Shown piece by piece: positions 47,712-56,772 of a stretch of 64,000 nucleotides of DNA. The stretch is from Kitasatospora gansuensis. GTDB lineage: Bacteria; Actinomycetota; Actinomycetes; Streptomycetales; Streptomycetaceae. The position numbers were made by a program, and so were the translations under genes. The stretch spans positions 310,001-374,000 of the forward strand of contig NZ_JACHJR010000001.1 of assembly GCF_014203705.1 (NCBI RefSeq), given 5' to 3'. How positions within the stretch are numbered: position 1 is the first letter of the stretch; every line of letters begins with the position of its first letter. The notes under the pieces were generated by a model, which did not search any database, was not told the origin of the DNA, and was given only the letters and a program-made list of their open reading frames with translations.

Positions 47712-48875
47712 TCAGCTCCTGCTGACCGTGACGGTGTCGGCGTACGCGCCCCGGTGCCCGACGTCGATCCGAACTCCGGCGGCGGGGTCGGTGAAGGACT
47801 GCCCCGGCCCGTACGCCGCCAGGTCGAGCGGCTTGCAGCCGGTCGGCAAAGCGGCACCCGGGTTGCCGTTCACGATCCGGACCGGGCCTTCCCCGGTCTG
47901 GACCGCGCTGTCGACCTTGTAGACCAGCACGCCGGTGGAGCAGGCACCGGCGTCCCCGCCGACAGCCCGGCGGGACTCGACGACGTACGCGGTGGTCTCA
48001 CCGGTGCGGATCACCGCGATCTTGGTGCCGCCGGGGCGTTCGACGGCCTGCAGGCGGACGGTGCGCCGGCCCTTCGCCGGCAGGCAGGCCACCTGGTGGT
48101 CGTCGATCCAGCCCAGCTTCCAGCGCTCCCAGCCGAGTTGCTGCGGGGCCGGGCCCGAGATCAGGCCCATCAGGTCCCAGCCGCCGACGAAGCGGTGGTA
48201 GTCGGTGCCGGTGAAGGCGTACAGGTCGGGCAGGCCGAAGGTGTGCCCGGTCTCGTGCGCGGCGACCTTGGGGCCCCAGCGGTACATGTCCTGGCCGAAC
48301 GTCACCGCCCACTTGAGGCGCTTGCCGCCCACCACGATGCCGGCGGCGGCCGGGTCGTACAGGTAGGTGGGCGAGAAGCTGATCGCCGAGGCGGACTTGG
48401 TCGGGACGACGTAGACCAGGTCGTACCGGGCCAGGTCGGTGTACGGCGCGGCGGCCTCCACGGCCTGGCGGACGTAGAGCTCGTGCTGCTCGAAGGTGAT
48501 GCCGCGTTCGAAACCGTAGGAGGCGGAGTCCTGCGGCATGTGCAGCCAGCGGTTCAGCGGGGTGATCTCGAGACCGGTCCTGCCGTACGAAGCCTCCTTC
48601 AACCAGTCGGCGGCCGGGGCGAGTTGACGGTAGTAGTCGGCGAACTCGCCGGTGGCCGGGGCGTCGGGGAAGTCGACGTGCAGCAGCAGGACGCGCTTGG
48701 TGCCGAGCGCCCGTTGGAACTGCGTACGGTCGGTGTCGTGGCCCTCGTCGGTCCAGCCGGTCCGGCCGGGCAGGGCGCACGCGGCGGCGTTGGCGGAGGG
48801 GGCGGCGGCGGCCGGGGTGGCGGCCACCAGCGGGACAGCCAGGGCGAGCGCGGCGGTGAGGGAGCGGAGTCTCAT
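47712..48875 (-). CDS. secreted M6-family metalloprotease (copy 1)
   Basis: A 387-residue secreted zinc protease, paralogue of the next gene downstream; both share the catalytic HETGHTFGLPDLY, the segments TKRVLLLHVDF and PLNRWLHMPQDSASYGF, and the C-terminal IRVVNGNP/VRIVNGNP block. The signal peptide is MRLRSLTAALALAVPLVAATPAAAA. AGGAG four bases before the ATG at 48875 sets the start. It lies 32 bases after the S33 peptidase gene and continues the peptide-transport operon. Confidence 0.93.
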   Translation of the reverse strand: MRLRSLTAALALAVPLVAATPAAAAPSANAAACALPGRTGWTDEGHDTDRTQFQRALGTKRVLLLHVDFPDAPATGEFADYYRQLAPAADWLKEASYGRTGLEITPLNRWLHMPQDSASYGFERGITFEQHELYVRQAVEAAAPYTDLARYDLVYVVPTKSASAISFSPTYLYDPAAAGIVVGGKRLKWAVTFGQDMYRWGPKVAAHETGHTFGLPDLYAFTGTDYHRFVGGWDLMGLISGPAPQQLGWERWKLGWIDDHQVACLPAKGRRTVRLQAVERPGGTKIAVIRTGETTAYVVESRRAVGGDAGACSTGVLVYKVDSAVQTGEGPVRIVNGNPGAALPTGCKPLDLAAYGPGQSFTDPAAGVRIDVGHRGAYADTVTVSRS

Positions 48876-48907
48876 CGGTCTCCTAGGGGTGTGGGGGTGT
48901 GGGGGTG

Positions 48908-50191
48908 TCAGATCCGGTCCGCGGCGAGGTCCATCAGGCGGGCGAGCACGCGGGCCCCGGAGGCGGTGACCCCGTCGTGTTCCCACTCGTTGGTGACCCA
49001 GGTGCGCAGGCCGCCGACCGAGCGGGCGGTGCGCAGGGACAGCTCGGCGTCCACGTACATGTCGTCGTGGTAGATCGCGGCGGCCACCGGCACCTGGTTG
49101 GCGGCCAGCCGGGCGGGGTCGTACAGGTCCGGCCAGTCGGTGCGCCGGGCGAGCAGCTCGACGGCCTCGGCGAACGGGCGGAGGCCGGTGATCTCGCGGA
49201 ACATCCAGGGGTAGACCATCTCGCCGGTGAGCAGCAGCGGGTCGGCCTCCTCGGCGAACTCGGGGTGGGCGGTCAGGGCGTGGGCGGCGGCCCAGCCGGT
49301 GGCGGCGCCGGACTGGCCGTAGATCGACTCCTGCAGGGCGGCGAACAGCGGGCTGTCGGTGAACGCGGTCAGCTGGGCCACCTGGTGCAGGAACGCGGCG
49401 GAGAGCTCGCCGTCGGCGTCGAAGGCGTCGTCCAGCAGCCAGTGCAGGCGGGCGGAGCCGTCACCCATGCCGAGCAGCAGGCCAAGGGTGCGCAGCCGGC
49501 GGACGGTCAGCCGGTCACCATCCGGCAGGCGTACGGGAGTTGCGCCGAGCCGGTCGGCGATCCGCCGGATCAGCGCGCGGTCGCCGGGGTGGCGGGCGTA
49601 GTGGGCGGTGACCTTGTCTCGCACCCGGGGGTAGGTGGCGGCGTACACGTCGTCGGCGGTGGCGTCGAGGCCGGGCAGGCCGCCGGTGACGTAGCAGGCG
49701 ACCAGGCCCTCGGGGGCCTGCGAGAGGTAGCTGAGGGTGAGGAAGCCGCCGTAGCTCTGGCCCAGCGTCTCCCAGGGCTGGTGGCCGCAGAGCTGACGCC
49801 TGATCAGTTCGGCGTCGGCGACGATCGAGTCGGCCCGGAACAGTGCGAGGTGGTCGGCCAGTTGCTGCGGGGTGCGGAAGCCGGCCGCCGCGCGGGCCGT
49901 GACCGGGGTGGACCGGCCGGTGCCGCGCTGGTCGAGCAGCAGCACCCGGTGCGTCTTCAGGGCGTGGCCGAGCCAGCCGCCGGTGGCGTTCAGCGGGCGC
50001 GGCGACTTCCCGCCGGGGCCGCCCTGGAGGTAGAGCAGCCAGGGCAGTTGGTCCGCCGCGCGGGCCGGGTCGGCCAGCGCGCGGGCGAAGACGTCGATCG
50101 TCGGGCCGCCGGGGTCGGCGTGGTCGAGCGGCACGGTGAAGACGTGGTCGGTCACCGCGAGGCCGGGCAGGCGGTGGGTGGTCAGGATCAC
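48908..50191 (-). CDS. S33-family aminopeptidase (proline iminopeptidase type)
   Basis: A 427-residue alpha/beta-hydrolase of peptidase family S33. The oxyanion segment LQGGPGG is near residue 57 and the nucleophile elbow GQSYGGFL near 145; late Asp and His positions of the triad ([18 protein letters not shown]) are plausible. The lack of a signal peptide and coupling (ATGA overlap) to the ABC transporter indicate intracellular removal of N-terminal residues, often proline, from imported peptides. Confidence 0.92.
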   Translation of the reverse strand: MILTTHRLPGLAVTDHVFTVPLDHADPGGPTIDVFARALADPARAADQLPWLLYLQGGPGGKSPRPLNATGGWLGHALKTHRVLLLDQRGTGRSTPVTARAAAGFRTPQQLADHLALFRADSIVADAELIRRQLCGHQPWETLGQSYGGFLTLSYLSQAPEGLVACYVTGGLPGLDATADDVYAATYPRVRDKVTAHYARHPGDRALIRRIADRLGATPVRLPDGDRLTVRRLRTLGLLLGMGDGSARLHWLLDDAFDADGELSAAFLHQVAQLTAFTDSPLFAALQESIYGQSGAATGWAAAHALTAHPEFAEEADPLLLTGEMVYPWMFREITGLRPFAEAVELLARRTDWPDLYDPARLAANQVPVAAAIYHDDMYVDAELSLRTARSVGGLRTWVTNEWEHDGVTASGARVLARLMDLAADRI

Positions 50192-51177
50192 TGGTCGAAC
50201 TCCGGGTAGTGGCAGGCTACTTCGTGCCCGTCGGCGAGCACCCTCAGCACCGGTCGCTCGGCGGCGCAGCGGTCGGCCGCCTGCGGACAGCGGGTGCGGA
50301 AGCGGCAGCCGCTGGGCGGGTCGAGCGGGCTGGGCAGGTCACCGCGGAGCACGATCCGCTCGCGGGTCCGTTCGGTGTCCGGGTCGGGCAGCGGCACGGC
50401 CGACAGCAGGGCGCGGGTGTACGGGTGGGCGGGGGTGGCGAACAGGGTGTCGCGGTCGGCGGTCTCGACCACGGAGCCGAGGTACATCACCGCGATCCGG
50501 GTGCTGATCTGCCGTACGGCGCCGAGGTCGTGCGCGATGAACAGGTAGGCGAGGCCGTACTCGTCCTGGAGGTCCTTGAGCAGGTTGAGGATCTGCGCCT
50601 GCACCGAGACGTCGAGGGCGGAGACCGGTTCGTCGCAGACCACCAGCTTCGGCCGGAGCGCCAACGCCCGGGCGATGCCGATGCGTTGGGCCTGGCCGCC
50701 GGAGAACTCGTGCGGGTGGCGGTCGGCGTGCTCGGGGCGCAGGCCGACCCGTGCCAGCAGCCGTTCCACCGGTTCGTCGGGGGTCAGACCCTGGTACCGG
50801 AAGGGTGCGGCGAGGATCTGCCGGACGGTCTGCCGGGGGTTGAGCGAGGAGAACGGGTCCTGGAAGACGAGTTGCAGCTCGCGGCGCACCGCCGGGTCGT
50901 CCGGTGCGTCGAGGTCCCGTCCGGCGAACCGGACGGTGCCGGAGCTGGGGCGTTCCAGCCCGGTGAGCAGCCGGGCGACCGTGGACTTGCCGCAGCCGGA
51001 CTCGCCGACCAGGCCGAGGGTCTCGCCGGGGTCGACCCGCAGCGAGACGCCGTCGACGGCGGTGACGTGCCCGGCCAGGCGCCGGGTGAGGCCGTGCCGT
51101 ACCGGGAAGCGCTTGACCAGGTCACGGGTTTCGAGCAGGGCGCTGTGCTCGACTTTTCGCTTGCTTCGCTCGCTCAT
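50188..51177 (-). CDS. oligopeptide ABC transporter ATP-binding protein (OppF type)
   Basis: A 329-residue ABC ATPase. The Walker [10 protein letters not shown] is near residue 58, the Q-loop is in [15 protein letters not shown], the signature is [17 protein letters not shown], and Walker B is [14 protein letters not shown]. The C-terminal oligopeptide-type extension with clustered cysteines ([16 protein letters not shown]) is present. Its stop overlaps the S33 gene start. It pairs with the OppD-type ATPase encoded just upstream to energise peptide import. Confidence 0.96.
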   Translation of the reverse strand: MSERSKRKVEHSALLETRDLVKRFPVRHGLTRRLAGHVTAVDGVSLRVDPGETLGLVGESGCGKSTVARLLTGLERPSSGTVRFAGRDLDAPDDPAVRRELQLVFQDPFSSLNPRQTVRQILAAPFRYQGLTPDEPVERLLARVGLRPEHADRHPHEFSGGQAQRIGIARALALRPKLVVCDEPVSALDVSVQAQILNLLKDLQDEYGLAYLFIAHDLGAVRQISTRIAVMYLGSVVETADRDTLFATPAHPYTRALLSAVPLPDPDTERTRERIVLRGDLPSPLDPPSGCRFRTRCPQAADRCAAERPVLRVLADGHEVACHYPEFDQ

Positions 51178-51986
51178 GCCGTCGCCTCCAGGGTGGGCAG
51201 CCGGTGCGGCAGCGGCCCGTCGATGCGCGGCACGCAGGCGAGCAGGCCGCGGGTGTACGGCTGCTGCGGCCGGTGGAAGACCTCCCGGACGGTGCCGCGT
51301 TCGACCGCCCGCCCCTGGTGCATCACCACCACCTGGTCGGCCAGCCCGGCGACCACGCCCATGTCGTGGGTGATCAGCATGATCGCGGTGCCGGCCTCCG
51401 CCCGCAGCTCGCGCAGCAGGTCCAGGATCTGCGCCTGGACGGTGACGTCGAGCGCGGTGGTCGGCTCGTCGGCGATCAGCAGGTCGGGTTCCAGGCAGAG
51501 CGCCATCGCGATCATCACGCGCTGCCGCATCCCGCCCGAGAACTCGTGGGGGTAGGCCCGGGCCCGCCGTTCGGGCTCGGGGATGCCGACCCGCTCCAGC
51601 ATCCGGACGGCGACCTTGTGGGCCTCCCGCCGCCCGGCCCGGTGGTGCGCCCGGTAGGCCTCGGCGATCTGGAAGGCCACCGAGTAGTAGGGGTTGAGGC
51701 AGGACAGCGGGTCCTGGAAGACCATGGCGATCCGGTCGCCGCGCAGCCGGCGCAGCGAGCGCTGGTCGAGCGTGGTCAACTCCCGTCCGTCGAAGCGGAT
51801 CTCACCACGCACGGTGGCGCCCTGGAGCAGGCCGAGCACGGCCAGGCTGGTGACGGACTTTCCGCTGCCGGACTCCCCCACCACGCCGAGCACCTGACCG
51901 GCACTCAGGTCCAGGTCGAGCCCGTCCACGGCGCGGACGCCGGAGCGGAAGTCCACCGTCAGATCACGTACGGTCAGCAAGCTCAT
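51174..51986 (-). CDS. oligopeptide ABC transporter ATP-binding protein (OppD type)
   Basis: A 270-residue ABC ATPase with Walker [10 protein letters not shown] near residue 40, [14 protein letters not shown] (Q-loop), signature [17 protein letters not shown] and Walker [15 protein letters not shown]. The usual OppD C-terminal extension with an iron-sulphur-type cysteine cluster is absent: it ends at [13 protein letters not shown], shorter than many OppD proteins. The ATG at 51986 overlaps the stop of the upstream permease gene. Confidence 0.95.
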   Translation of the reverse strand: MSLLTVRDLTVDFRSGVRAVDGLDLDLSAGQVLGVVGESGSGKSVTSLAVLGLLQGATVRGEIRFDGRELTTLDQRSLRRLRGDRIAMVFQDPLSCLNPYYSVAFQIAEAYRAHHRAGRREAHKVAVRMLERVGIPEPERRARAYPHEFSGGMRQRVMIAMALCLEPDLLIADEPTTALDVTVQAQILDLLRELRAEAGTAIMLITHDMGVVAGLADQVVVMHQGRAVERGTVREVFHRPQQPYTRGLLACVPRIDGPLPHRLPTLEATA

Positions 51987-52975
51987 CCGACGGCCCTCAC
52001 TCTCGGGTCGAGCACGGCGTAGACCAGGTCGACGGCCAGGTTGGCGAGCACCACGAAGGCGGCGGCGAACAGGGTCACGCCGAGGATCACCGGCTGGTCG
52101 GCGCCGGCGATCGCGTCGGCCGCGAGTTTGCCGACCCCGGGCAGGCCGAACACCGACTCGGTGATCAGCGCGCCGCCGAGCAGCGCGCCGAGGTCCATGC
52201 CGAAGATGGTGACGATCGGCATCAGCGCGGGGCGCAGCGCGTGCCGGCGCACCACGGTGCGCTCGGGCAGGCCCTTGGCCCGGGCGGTGCGCACGTAGTT
52301 CTGGCCGAGGCTGTCGAGCATCTCGCCCCGGGTGATCCGGGCGTACACCCCGGCGTAGAGCATGGCCAGGGTGATCCAGGGCATCACCATCGACTCCGCC
52401 CAGCCGGCCGGGTCCTGGGTGAACGGGACCACCCGGGGGTAGGGCAGCACCCCGAGCTGGACGACCAGCAGGTACTGGAGCACCAGGGCGGTGAAGTAGA
52501 TCGGCAGCGAGATGCCGCCGAGCGCGGCGGTCATCGCGGCGCGGTCCCACAGGCTGCCGCGCCGCAGCGCGGACACCACACCCGCCGCCACGCCGACCGT
52601 CAGCCAGAGCACGGCCGCGCCGAGCGCGATCGAGATGCTGACGGGCAGTCGGTCGGTGAGCAGGTGCCAGACCGGTTGGCTGGTCTGGAAACTGAAGCCC
52701 AGACAGGGGAACGGGCACTGCACGGCGCGCTCCCCCGTGCCGTACGTCCGGCCGGTGACGATGCCGCCGAGGTAGTCCCCGAACTGGGCCACCGGGGAGC
52801 GGTCCAGCCCGAGGGTGGTGCGGATCTCGGCGATCCGCTCCGGGCTGCACGCCTTGCCGCAGGCGCCCTGGGCCGGGTCGGCGGGCATCAGGTAGAAGAT
52901 CGAGAAGGTGATGGCGCAGATCACCACCAGGATGGCCGCGGTGACGGCCAGTCTGCGCAGCAGGTAGAGGATCAT
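51983..52975 (-). CDS. oligopeptide ABC transporter permease (OppB type)
   Basis: A 330-residue membrane protein with six predicted helices. It has the OppB N terminus ([29 protein letters not shown]) and the EAA loop near [25 protein letters not shown]. The periplasmic loop after helix 1 is long and contains four cysteines ([17 protein letters not shown]), unusual and possibly disulphide-bonded. It forms the transmembrane pore with OppC; genes overlap by four bases. Confidence 0.95.
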   Translation of the reverse strand: MILYLLRRLAVTAAILVVICAITFSIFYLMPADPAQGACGKACSPERIAEIRTTLGLDRSPVAQFGDYLGGIVTGRTYGTGERAVQCPFPCLGFSFQTSQPVWHLLTDRLPVSISIALGAAVLWLTVGVAAGVVSALRRGSLWDRAAMTAALGGISLPIYFTALVLQYLLVVQLGVLPYPRVVPFTQDPAGWAESMVMPWITLAMLYAGVYARITRGEMLDSLGQNYVRTARAKGLPERTVVRRHALRPALMPIVTIFGMDLGALLGGALITESVFGLPGVGKLAADAIAGADQPVILGVTLFAAAFVVLANLAVDLVYAVLDPRVRAVG

Positions 52976-53853
52976 CGTCGCTGGCTCCGGGGGTCGAGCG
53001 CATCGCGCACCGCGTCGCCGAGCACGTTGAAGGCGAGCACGGTGGCGAACAGGAAGGCGCCGGGGATGAGGAAGTAGACGGGGTCGGCGGCGTACCAGGG
53101 CACGGCGGCGGCGATCATCTGGCCCCAGCTCGGCGTCGGCGGCTGTACGCCCACGCCGAGGAAGGACAGCCCGGCCTCGGTGGCGACGCAGGCCGGGATC
53201 GACATGGTCGCCACCACCAGCACCGGGCCGGTCAGGTTGGGCAGCACCTCGCGCAGCAGCAGGGCCCGCCGGGAGGCGCCGAGCACCCGGGCCGCCGCCA
53301 CGAACTCGCCCCGGGCCAGCACCATCGCCTGCCCGCGCACGATCCGGCCGACGTACGGCCAGCCGAAGAACCCGAGCACCGCCACCAGCAGCAGCCGGCG
53401 GTCCGCGCCGGGCGCGGCCGAGATCAGCGCGATCATGAAGATCAGACCGGGGAAGGACATCAGCAGGTCCATCAGGCGGCCGATCAGGGTGTCGACCCAG
53501 CCGCCGAGGAAGCCGGCCAGCAGACCGAGCGTGGTCCCCAGCAGCACCGACAGCGCGGTGGCGAACACCGCGATCAGCAGCGAGACCCGCGCCCCGTACA
53601 CCACCCGGGTGAGCACGTCCCGGCCGTTCACCGGCTCCACGCCGAGCCAGTGCTCGGCGCTGATCCCGCCCGCCGCGCCGCGCGGCAGGCCGCCGAGCGC
53701 GGGGTCCACCGCCTCGCCGTGGAACTCGGTGGGTGAGTTGCCGGTGAGCCAGCCGACCACCGGGGCGGCGATCGCGGCCAGCACCAGCAGGGCCACCACG
53801 GCCAGCGCGAGGGCGGCCGAACGCTGGGTCGACAGCCTGCGCAGGACGGTCAC
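52972..53853 (-). CDS. oligopeptide ABC transporter permease (OppC type)
   Basis: A 293-residue membrane protein of the OppC/DppC type: N-terminal helix [20 protein letters not shown], the loop [25 protein letters not shown] characteristic of the family, and the EAA segment [24 protein letters not shown] that contacts the ATPases. It lies second in the operon, overlapping its neighbours by four bases on both sides. Confidence 0.95.
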   Translation of the reverse strand: MTVLRRLSTQRSAALALAVVALLVLAAIAAPVVGWLTGNSPTEFHGEAVDPALGGLPRGAAGGISAEHWLGVEPVNGRDVLTRVVYGARVSLLIAVFATALSVLLGTTLGLLAGFLGGWVDTLIGRLMDLLMSFPGLIFMIALISAAPGADRRLLLVAVLGFFGWPYVGRIVRGQAMVLARGEFVAAARVLGASRRALLLREVLPNLTGPVLVVATMSIPACVATEAGLSFLGVGVQPPTPSWGQMIAAAVPWYAADPVYFLIPGAFLFATVLAFNVLGDAVRDALDPRSQRR

Positions 53854-55532
53854 TTGCGCAGCCCCAGCGAGACCAGGTCGAGCCGGCCGACGAAGGCGGT
53901 GTGCCCGTACGCCCCGGTGACGTTCGGTCCGACCAGGACGGCGGCCTTGTCCCAGAGGAAGGGCACCACGGGCGCGTCCCGCATGATCCGCTTGGCCAGT
54001 TCGCCGTACGCCGCCTGCGCGGCGGCCGGGTCGCCCATCGTGCTGATCTCGTCCAGTCGCTTGTTCACCTCGGCGGAGTCGTACTGGGCGCGGTTGTTGT
54101 TGCCCTCACCGGTGATCAGGCGGCCGTCGAACAGGATCGGCAGGTAGGTCGAGGCGCCCGGCCAGTCCGGGGTCCAGCCGTCGATCACCAGGTCGTGCTG
54201 GCGGGCCGGGCTGCCCACGGTGGAGTAGAACGCCGAGGAGCTGATCTCGTTGATCTTCACGGTGATCCCGGCCCGGCCCAGCGCGGCCTGCACCGCCTCG
54301 CCCTGCGCCTTGCCGCCCGCCGTGGCCGGGGTGTCCAGGGTGAGCGTCACCCCGGCGCCGTGGCCGGCCTCGGCGAGCAGTGCCTTGGCCTTCGCCGGAT
54401 CGCCCTTGCCGTCCTTGCTCGGGTACGGGTCCTCGGCGGCGTGGCCGGGCAGGGTGGGCGGCAGCAGGGTGGTCGCCAACTCCCCCGCGATCGGGCCGCC
54501 CCGGGTGGTCCGCAGGGCGTCCTTGTCCAGCGCGTACGCGATGGCCTGCCGGACCCGGACGTCGTCCAGCGGCCCGCGCTTGGTGTTGATGCTGAGGAAC
54601 CGGGTGTTGATCGACTCCCCGGTGACCAGCCGCTGCTTGAGCTGAGGGTCGTTCAGCACCCGCCCGACCGAGGCCGGGCCGATCGGCTCGAGCCCGACCG
54701 CGTCCGCGTCCTCGCCCTGACCGGCGATCAGCCGCTGGTCGACCACGGCCGGATCGAGGTTGAGGTCGATCACCACCTTGTCCGGCAGGCCCTTGCGGAC
54801 GGTGTCGGTGGCCTGGTCCCAGGAGGTGTTGCGCACCAGCGTGAGCTGCTTCTTGGCCTCGAACCGCTCGATCTTGTACGGGCCGGAGGAGAACGGGCGG
54901 TTGTCGTAGCCGACCCCGGTGTCCTTGTCCTGCGGCACCGGGGCGAACATCGGCAGCGACACGGCCGAACCGAAGTCGGACACCGGGCGGTTGAGCCGGA
55001 ACACGATGGTCCGGTCGTCCGGCGCCTCGATCGAGGCGAGCCCGGCCGGGCTCAGGTACGGGCCCTTGTACGCCTCGCCGCCGGCCAGCCAGAGCCGGGC
55101 GTACGGCGGGCCCTCGGGCAGCTCGGCGGCGAACGTCCGCTCGACCCCGTACTTGACGTCCTTACTGGTGACGGGCCGTCCGTCCTCGTACTTCACCCCC
55201 TCCTTGAGGGTGAAGGTCCAGGTCTTCGCCCCGTCGCTGGGCCGCCCGGTGTCGGTCGCCAGGTCCGGCACGATCGTGCCGCCGGCCGGCCCGGGGGCGG
55301 GCGCGAAGGTGGTCAGCGTCCGGTAGATCAGCCGACCCACGTCCTGGCTGGAGGTGACGTAGGCGCGGGCCGGGTCGAGGTGCTCCAGGTCGATGCTCGA
55401 CAGCACGTGCAGCGTGCCGCCCCGCACGGCCACAGCGTCCCCGGCGCTGTTGCCGTTCGAGGCCGTACAGGCCGCCGTGGACAGCAGCCCGAGCGCCGCG
55501 CCCAGGGCCAGTCGGGCCCTTCGTGTTCTCAT
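53850..55532 (-). CDS. peptide ABC transporter substrate-binding lipoprotein
   Basis: A 560-residue family-5 solute-binding lipoprotein, first gene of the peptide-uptake operon. The lipobox is LSTAAC, with Cys-22 the expected lipid attachment site. The SBP_bac_5 pattern follows: GGTLHVLSSIDLEHLDPARAY, VPDLATDTGRPSDGAKTWTF and KEGVKYEDGRPVTSKDVKYG. The ATG at 55532 is fixed by AGGAG eight bases upstream and by the signal peptide. A 14-bp palindrome lies 13 bases upstream of the start. Confidence 0.96.
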   Translation of the reverse strand: MRTRRARLALGAALGLLSTAACTASNGNSAGDAVAVRGGTLHVLSSIDLEHLDPARAYVTSSQDVGRLIYRTLTTFAPAPGPAGGTIVPDLATDTGRPSDGAKTWTFTLKEGVKYEDGRPVTSKDVKYGVERTFAAELPEGPPYARLWLAGGEAYKGPYLSPAGLASIEAPDDRTIVFRLNRPVSDFGSAVSLPMFAPVPQDKDTGVGYDNRPFSSGPYKIERFEAKKQLTLVRNTSWDQATDTVRKGLPDKVVIDLNLDPAVVDQRLIAGQGEDADAVGLEPIGPASVGRVLNDPQLKQRLVTGESINTRFLSINTKRGPLDDVRVRQAIAYALDKDALRTTRGGPIAGELATTLLPPTLPGHAAEDPYPSKDGKGDPAKAKALLAEAGHGAGVTLTLDTPATAGGKAQGEAVQAALGRAGITVKINEISSSAFYSTVGSPARQHDLVIDGWTPDWPGASTYLPILFDGRLITGEGNNNRAQYDSAEVNKRLDEISTMGDPAAAQAAYGELAKRIMRDAPVVPFLWDKAAVLVGPNVTGAYGHTAFVGRLDLVSLGLRK

Positions 55533-55545
55533 TGTCGCCACTCCT

Positions 55546-55559
55546 ATGTCATATGACAT
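55546..55559. promoter_or_regulatory. 14-bp perfect palindrome upstream of the peptide operon
   Basis: ATGTCATATGACAT, perfectly symmetric, lies 13 bases upstream of the lipoprotein start codon, close against its ribosome-binding site. It is a candidate operator or part of the leader hairpin. The divergent LysR protein is one candidate binder. Confidence 0.6.
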
Positions 55560-55613
55560 TTCACATGTGGGACAAGATTGGAGGCTCGGAGCCCTTCCGG
55601 GGAGCTCTCATCG

Positions 55614-55636
55614 CTCCATAACATCCCGTTATGGAG
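55614..55636. promoter_or_regulatory. inverted repeat over the lysR start codon, LysR-box-like
   Basis: Nine-base perfect arms CTCCATAAC and GTTATGGAG separated by ATCCC. The inner part TAACATCCCGTTA fits the T-N11-A LysR box. The right arm contains the ATG of the LysR gene itself, so binding would cover the translation start region in DNA and should repress the gene's own transcription. Confidence 0.7.
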
Positions 55637-56593
55637 CTCGAGATACGCCACCTGCGGATCATCTGCGCGATCGCCGAATCCGGGAGCCTCAGCCGGGCCG
55701 CCGCCGCCCTCCGGCTCACCCAGCCGGGGCTCAGTGCGCAGCTGCGGCGGATCGAGAGCATGCTCGGCGGCCCGCTCTTCGACCGCAGTCCCTCCGGGGC
55801 CGTGCCGACCGCCTTCGGCGAGGTGGTGCTCGCCCGGGCCCGGGCGGTCCTGCCCACCATCGACGACCTACTGGGGACCGCCGCGCTGGCCGCCCGCTCC
55901 GGTGATCCGGTACCGCAGCTCAGGTTGGGCTCCGTCAATGCGCCGCCGCTGGGCGGGCTGATCACCGCCCTCAAGCTGCACTACCCCGGGGCCCGGATCG
56001 TCTCGCGGGGGCACGGATCGTCGGTGCCGCTGGTCGACGACGTCGCCAACGGCCGGCTGGACGTCGCCGTGGTCGGCGACAGCCCCGGCTACGAGCTGGC
56101 CCCCTGTCCGGGCGTCGCGCTGCACCCGATCGCCACCGAGCCGCTGTTCGTCGCCCTGCCCGCCGCCCACCGGCTGGCGGCGCGGGACGAGGTCACCCTG
56201 GACGAACTCGCCGACGAGGACTGGGCGTCCCCGCGCCCCGACGACGACCGGATCCGGGAGTACTGGTCCAGCACCTTCCTGGCGACCGGCCACCGGATGC
56301 GTACGGTGCACGAGGTGGAGGGGCGGCTGCTGATGGAACTGGTCCGGGGCGGCCACGCGGTGAGCCTGTGTCAGGCCAGCTTCGAGGAGCTCCCCGGCAT
56401 CGCCGTCCGCCCGATCACCGGCAACCCGCTCTGGTACCGCCACCTGCTCGCCTGGCACCAGGCCGGCCCGGTGGCCCACCTCGGCCCGACGCTGGTCCAG
56501 CACGTCGCCGAAGCCCAGCGGACCGCCGCCGCCCGCAGCCCGGCGTACCGGCGCTGGCTGCGCGACCACGGCTCCCAGCCGCCCCCACCCTGA
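55631..56593 (+). CDS. LysR-family regulator of the peptide operon
   Basis: A 320-residue LysR regulator. The helix-turn-helix (MELEIRHLRIICAIAESGSLSRAAAALRLTQPGLSAQLRRIE) is at residues 1-45, followed by an effector domain (LRLGSVNAPPLGGLITALKL onward). It is divergent from the peptide-uptake operon with 98 bases between start codons, the standard arrangement for control of the divergent genes and itself. No ribosome-binding site is visible before the ATG; the start lies inside an inverted repeat. Confidence 0.92.
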   Translation: MELEIRHLRIICAIAESGSLSRAAAALRLTQPGLSAQLRRIESMLGGPLFDRSPSGAVPTAFGEVVLARARAVLPTIDDLLGTAALAARSGDPVPQLRLGSVNAPPLGGLITALKLHYPGARIVSRGHGSSVPLVDDVANGRLDVAVVGDSPGYELAPCPGVALHPIATEPLFVALPAAHRLAARDEVTLDELADEDWASPRPDDDRIREYWSSTFLATGHRMRTVHEVEGRLLMELVRGGHAVSLCQASFEELPGIAVRPITGNPLWYRHLLAWHQAGPVAHLGPTLVQHVAEAQRTAAARSPAYRRWLRDHGSQPPPP

Positions 56594-56707
56594 CCCGCCG
56601 CGCGGGAAGGCAGCCGACCAGCCGTCAGGCCACCTGGCGCCACTGGAATCCGGTCGTCGAGGTCACTCGTGTCAGGTGGGGCACTGCCGACCGGACCCGG
56701 GCCCGGC

Positions 56708-56754
56708 GCCCGACGAGGCCGCCCCCGCGTGGTTCGGGGGCGGCCTCGTCGGGC
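56708..56754 (-). terminator. perfect 20-bp hairpin terminator
   Basis: GCCCGACGAGGCCGCCCCCG, a seven-base loop and its exact complement, starting 18 bases after the minus-strand GAPDH stop. It is the strongest hairpin in the window and could also stop transcription arriving from the convergent LysR gene. Confidence 0.88.
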
Positions 56755-56772
56755 GTGCGGTCGGACGGTCCG

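Noticed and set aside
46527..49073. An 848-codon open frame on the plus strand with internal repeats
   Set aside because: The repeats are the antisense image of the two paralogous M6 protease genes.
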